Shown: piece after piece, positions 7,601 to 9,265 of the stretch
How the letters are laid out: every line of letters begins with the position of its first letter
How positions within the stretch are numbered: the first letter of the stretch is position 1
NCBI GenBank assembly: GCA_019348365.1
Contig: JAHWJO010000149.1
Coordinates: 1 to 9,265, forward strand
Origin: Armatimonadota bacterium
GTDB lineage: Bacteria > Armatimonadota > DTGP01 > JAHWJO01
Direction: 5' to 3'
Length of the DNA: 9,265 nucleotides
Program-made: the position numbers and the translations under genes
Notes under the pieces: model-generated
Database searches by the model: none
What the model saw: only the letters and a program-made list of their open reading frames with translations
Told to the model about the DNA's origin: nothing

Positions 7601-7987
7601 AACGCCCTGTACGATTTCTTCCAGGCGTTCGACGTGGGGGACCCCTCGACGGTGAACGCCCGCCGCGCCACGACGACGGTCGCGCCGCAGGCGTTGTTCG
7701 TGATGAACAGCCCGTTCGTGGTGGAGCAGTCGAAGGCGTTCGCGTCGGGGCTGCTGGCGCAGGCGAAGCTGGAGGACGAAGGCCGCGTGCGCGAGGCGTA
7801 CCGGCGGGCGCTGGGGCGCTCCCCGGAGCCGCCGGAAGTCGCGCGGGCGCTGGACTACCTGAAGCGGTACGAGACGGCTCTGGCACGGGTGGAGCCGGGA
7901 TCGAAGCCGGAGGAGCGGAAGCTTCAGGCGTGGTCAAGCGTCTGCCAGATCCTGTTCGCCTCCAATGAGTTCATTTATATCAATTAA
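4607..7987 (+). CDS. PSD1-type exported protein: PSCyt1 cytochrome-like, DUF1549, CBM-like insert, DUF1553
   Basis: A complete 1126-residue protein of a planctomycete-type family whose reaction is unknown. Residues 1-34 are a Sec signal peptide (KRSFSLLLVTLLPALS, likely cut after VRA). The PSCyt1 domain carries CYSCH at 62-66, a heme c attachment motif. DUF1549 runs from about 185 to 395 and ends with the family signature CARCHDHKFDPI, a second CxxCH (Cys371, Cys374, His375). A helical, charged stretch follows (about 420-460). Residues about 487-612 look like a CBM6/35-type beta-sandwich starting RILIEAESY. DUF1553 covers about 830-1110 and starts GRLELAQWL. The ATG at 4607 is the only ATG before the signal peptide; its ribosome binding site is poor. 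It precedes the DUF1501 gene by 160 bases, the usual partner order. Likely extracytoplasmic, heme-bearing and polymer-binding; the last point is inference from the CBM-like module. Confidence 0.9.
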   Translation: MPVPNLNTIKRSFSLLLVTLLPALSIGLTSGVRAENAGKPTVTPEGAKFFETKVRPLLFKECYSCHNDKLQMGNLRLDSIAAMLKGNANGPAVVPGDPEKSTLVQVVRYDHKIKMPPTGKMKAADIAALTEWVKMGAPWPEAKAAQPAEKGAGWNAGGTAQPQKFWSLRPVKKTVPPKVKDAAWVKSPIDAFVLAKLEAKGLKPAPPADRRSLIRRAYFDLIGLPPTPNEVAQFVTDKSPDAFEKVVDRLLASPHYGERWGRHWLDVARYADSNGLDENKAFAHAFRYRDYVVAALNKDKPYNEFVTEQLAGDLMPSNSEAQRNERITATGFLVLGAKVLAEQDKPKLVMDIVDEQIEVTSKAFMGLTAACARCHDHKFDPIPTKDYYALAGFFKSTKTMKDLGFVSNWNERTLNDPAAEAKVREHAEKVKALEAALKAETDRANADLLATLRKDAGKYLPAGWELSKQPGLFPVAETPEKPGDPKRILIEAESYSRGNGNRDDSNYGKGIGIIHTTATPTFAEYDVDLPQTGSYQVEIRYASAQPRRMKLSVNGKEVKGDAAGRETGSFFPDGQKWEVQGVFAFAAGKNTLRLEGNGAIPHLDKLLIVSAEGKPGAPKPRSSGEIAKAHGLNEAALKTWAKFLMGAKESPVFGPWVALAQLPEAGFPAEAAKLADRFAKGEGKTAPAVARIFAGFQPQSLKDVAERYGALFAEVEAAWASEKGNGRLKNADLEAVRAALHDPMGPFAVPEKPARFYASAAKDTVKKAEEAVTAAKKAVPEMPVAMAVEEGKPENVKVHIRGSVLELGEEAPRRFLTVIAGENQKPIPMDRSGRLELAQWLTRPDHPLTSRVAVNRIWQGHFGEGIVRTPDNFGLLGDRPSHPELLDWLAATFVEGGWSMKRLHRTIMLSSAYQMGTAHDAKAELADPENRLLWRMPRRRLEAEPFRDAILAVSGKLDRTRGGSLLDTPNNDYVTNDQSRDAARYESARRSIYLPIIRNALYDFFQAFDVGDPSTVNARRATTTVAPQALFVMNSPFVVEQSKAFASGLLAQAKLEDEGRVREAYRRALGRSPEPPEVARALDYLKRYETALARVEPGSKPEERKLQAWSSVCQILFASNEFIYIN

Positions 7988-8087
7988 CCCGGTAACCCGG
8001 ACAGGAGAGGTCAGATCTGCATGGATACCTCTCCTGTTTACTGCCCCCTGCTGCTCATGGGTTAAAGCGGGGAGTTTCGTTACCGGG
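7988..8087 (+). terminator. Nested hairpin structure between the PSD1 and DUF1501 genes, possible attenuator or terminator
   Basis: Three stems can form together. The outer stem is CCCGGTAAC (7988-7996) with GTTACCGGG (8079-8087), perfect over 9 bp and beginning directly after the stop codon. An inner stem is ACAGGAGAGGT (8001-8011) with ACCTCTCCTGT (8027-8037), perfect over 11 bp. A second, weaker inner stem pairs CCCC and GCT (8045-8048, 8050-8052) with AGC and GGGG (8066-8072). The outer stem is followed by CGTTTTACTTCTT, which is T-rich. It could be a terminator, an attenuator allowing partial readthrough, or an RNA stability element; pairing was found by eye. Confidence 0.5.
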
Positions 8088-8090
8088 CGT

Positions 8091-8121
8091 TTTACTTCTT
8101 AAAATCATTGAGAATTGTAAT
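8091..8121 (+). promoter_or_regulatory. Weak candidate promoter before the DUF1501 gene
   Basis: TGTAAT at 8116-8121 matches TATAAT in 5 of 6 bases, and TTTACT at 8091-8096 matches TTGACA in 4 of 6, but the 19-base spacing is long. If real, it would let the DUF1501 gene be transcribed independently after the hairpin structure. Confidence 0.2.
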
Positions 8122-8135
8122 CAGGGGCCCAGGCT

Positions 8136-8141
8136 GAGGAG
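8136..8141 (+). promoter_or_regulatory. Ribosome binding site fixing a TTG start
   Basis: GAGGAG is followed by TATCCT and then TTG at 8148, a 6-base spacing. No in-frame ATG lies between this site and 8187, so the site selects the TTG as the start of the DUF1501 gene. Confidence 0.75.
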
Positions 8142-8147
8142 TATCCT

Positions 8148-9265
8148 TTGAGTAGACACTTCATTCAACCGATAAACCGGCGGGAGATGCTTCGCCACTG
8201 TTGCGCGGGGTTCGGGATGACCGCCCTGCTGGGGCTGCTCGCCGAATCGGAAGCGACAGCGGCGGTATTGGACCCGAAGGCGAAGGGAAAGGCCGGCCCG
8301 CTCGCGCCGAAAGCGCCGCACTTCGCCCCGAAGGCGAAGCGGATCATTTTCCTCTTCATGCACGGCGGCCCCTCGCAGGTGGACACCTTCGACCCGAAGC
8401 CGCTCCTCACCCGCGACCACGGCAAGCCGCTCCCGTTCGCCCGCCCGCGCGTCACCTTCGCCGAGACGGGCAATCTCCTCAAGTCACCGTGGGAGTTCAA
8501 GAAGTACGGCCAGAGCGGGATCGAGGTCAGCGACCTGTTCCCGCACGTCGGGGGGTGCGTGGACGACCTCTGTATCATCCGCTCCCTCCACGGCGACAAC
8601 ACGGCGCACGGCGGGGCACTCTTGCAGCTTCACACCGGGTCGGATACGTTCGTGCGACCCAGCATGGGCTCGTGGGTCACGTACGGCCTGGGGACGGAGA
8701 ACCAAAACCTGCCGGGGTTCATCACCGTCTGCCCGACGCTGGGGCACGGCGGGGTGCAGAACTGGTCGAGCGCTTTCCTGCCCGCCGCGTATCAGGGCAC
8801 GCCCATCGGCAACGCGAGCGTCCCGGCGGAGAAGGCCGCGATCAACTACATTCAGAATCCGGAACTGAAGCCGGACCTCCAGCGGATGCAGCTCGACATG
8901 CTGAAGGGGATGAACGAGGAGCAGATGAAGCACTTCGGGCACGACCCGCAGCTCGAAGGCCGCATCCAGTCATTCGAGCTGGCGTTCCGGATGCAGACCG
9001 AAGCCCCGGACCTGATGGACCTCTCCGGCGAGAGCAAGGCCACCCTCGATCTGTACGGGATCGGGGAGAAGCCGACCGACAACTTCGGGCGGCAGTGCCT
9101 CCTCGCGCGGCGGTTCGCGGAGAAGGGCGTGCGCTTCGTGCAGGCGACCCACAGCTACAAGTGGGACCAGCACGGCGACCTGAAGAACGGCCACGGCAAT
9201 AACGCGAAAGAGGTCGATAAGCCGATCGCGGGGCTGCTGAAAGACCTCAAGGCGCGGGGATTATT
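8148..9265 (+). CDS. DUF1501 family exported protein, C-terminus beyond the window
   Basis: The first 372 codons of a DUF1501 protein, a family placed in the alkaline-phosphatase/sulfatase superfamily; the substrate is unknown. Residues 10-28 form a Tat-like signal (NRREMLR with Arg11 and Arg12, then a hydrophobic run GFGMTALLGLLA). An Ala/Pro/Lys-rich linker follows. The family core begins RIIFLFMHGGPSQVDTFDPKP, with His72 and Asp79. Further family signatures are NTAHGGALLQLHTG and, near the edge, SYKWDQHGD (Trp339, Asp340, His342), likely metal ligands. The frame is open to the right edge with typical sequence (GLLKDLKARG), so it is truncated by the window, not broken; roughly 100 residues should be missing. 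The start is TTG at 8148, supported by GAGGAG; the first in-frame ATG (8187) would cut the twin-arginine motif. Its partner is the PSD1 protein upstream. Confidence 0.9.
   Translation, partial: MSRHFIQPINRREMLRHCCAGFGMTALLGLLAESEATAAVLDPKAKGKAGPLAPKAPHFAPKAKRIIFLFMHGGPSQVDTFDPKPLLTRDHGKPLPFARPRVTFAETGNLLKSPWEFKKYGQSGIEVSDLFPHVGGCVDDLCIIRSLHGDNTAHGGALLQLHTGSDTFVRPSMGSWVTYGLGTENQNLPGFITVCPTLGHGGVQNWSSAFLPAAYQGTPIGNASVPAEKAAINYIQNPELKPDLQRMQLDMLKGMNEEQMKHFGHDPQLEGRIQSFELAFRMQTEAPDLMDLSGESKATLDLYGIGEKPTDNFGRQCLLARRFAEKGVRFVQATHSYKWDQHGDLKNGHGNNAKEVDKPIAGLLKDLKARGL

Noticed and set aside
8201..9202. A plus-strand open frame of 333 codons in the DUF1501 region
   Set aside because: It is out of frame with the DUF1501 reading, which carries all family motifs, and its translation is Arg/Ala/Pro-rich noise.

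Overview
The window is GC-rich bacterial DNA. It carries protein families that are strongly expanded in Planctomycetota and related PVC bacteria and also occur in Armatimonadota and some Acidobacteriota: a PSCyt1/DUF1549/DUF1553 cytochrome-type protein, a DUF1501 protein and a DUF5117-type zinc metalloprotease. The sequence alone does not decide between these phyla. Most starts have clear Shine-Dalgarno sequences, and one gene uses a TTG start.

Layout. Positions 1-172 hold no assignable gene but contain a strong hairpin (87-135) just beyond the metalloprotease. Positions 173-3085 (minus) encode a secreted zinc metalloprotease of 970 residues with a complete HExGHxxGxxH site. Positions 3086-3512 are intergenic, with a candidate promoter for the protease and an intrinsic terminator for the small genes to its right. 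Positions 3513-3761 and 3939-4136 (both minus) are two small genes, an 82-residue BON-like protein and a 65-residue four-cysteine protein, probably transcribed together. Positions 4137-4606 form a 470-base divergent intergenic region of visibly lower GC. Positions 4607-7987 (plus) encode a 1126-residue exported protein with an N-terminal cytochrome-like CxxCH domain, DUF1549 with a second CxxCH, an inserted carbohydrate-binding-like module and a C-terminal DUF1553. Positions 8148 to the right edge (plus) hold the first 372 codons of a DUF1501 protein, which starts at TTG and runs out of the window.

How the parts fit. The last two genes are the well-known but biochemically poorly understood PSD1 plus DUF1501 pair. 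The first looks Sec-exported and heme-binding; the second has a Tat-like signal and an alkaline-phosphatase/sulfatase-type fold. Together they suggest an extracytoplasmic system that binds and processes a polymer, possibly a polysaccharide. The 160 bases between them can fold into a nested, three-way-junction-like structure whose outer stem begins directly after the stop codon. This is the most unusual non-coding signal in the window. No mobile element, CRISPR array, tRNA or rRNA was seen.
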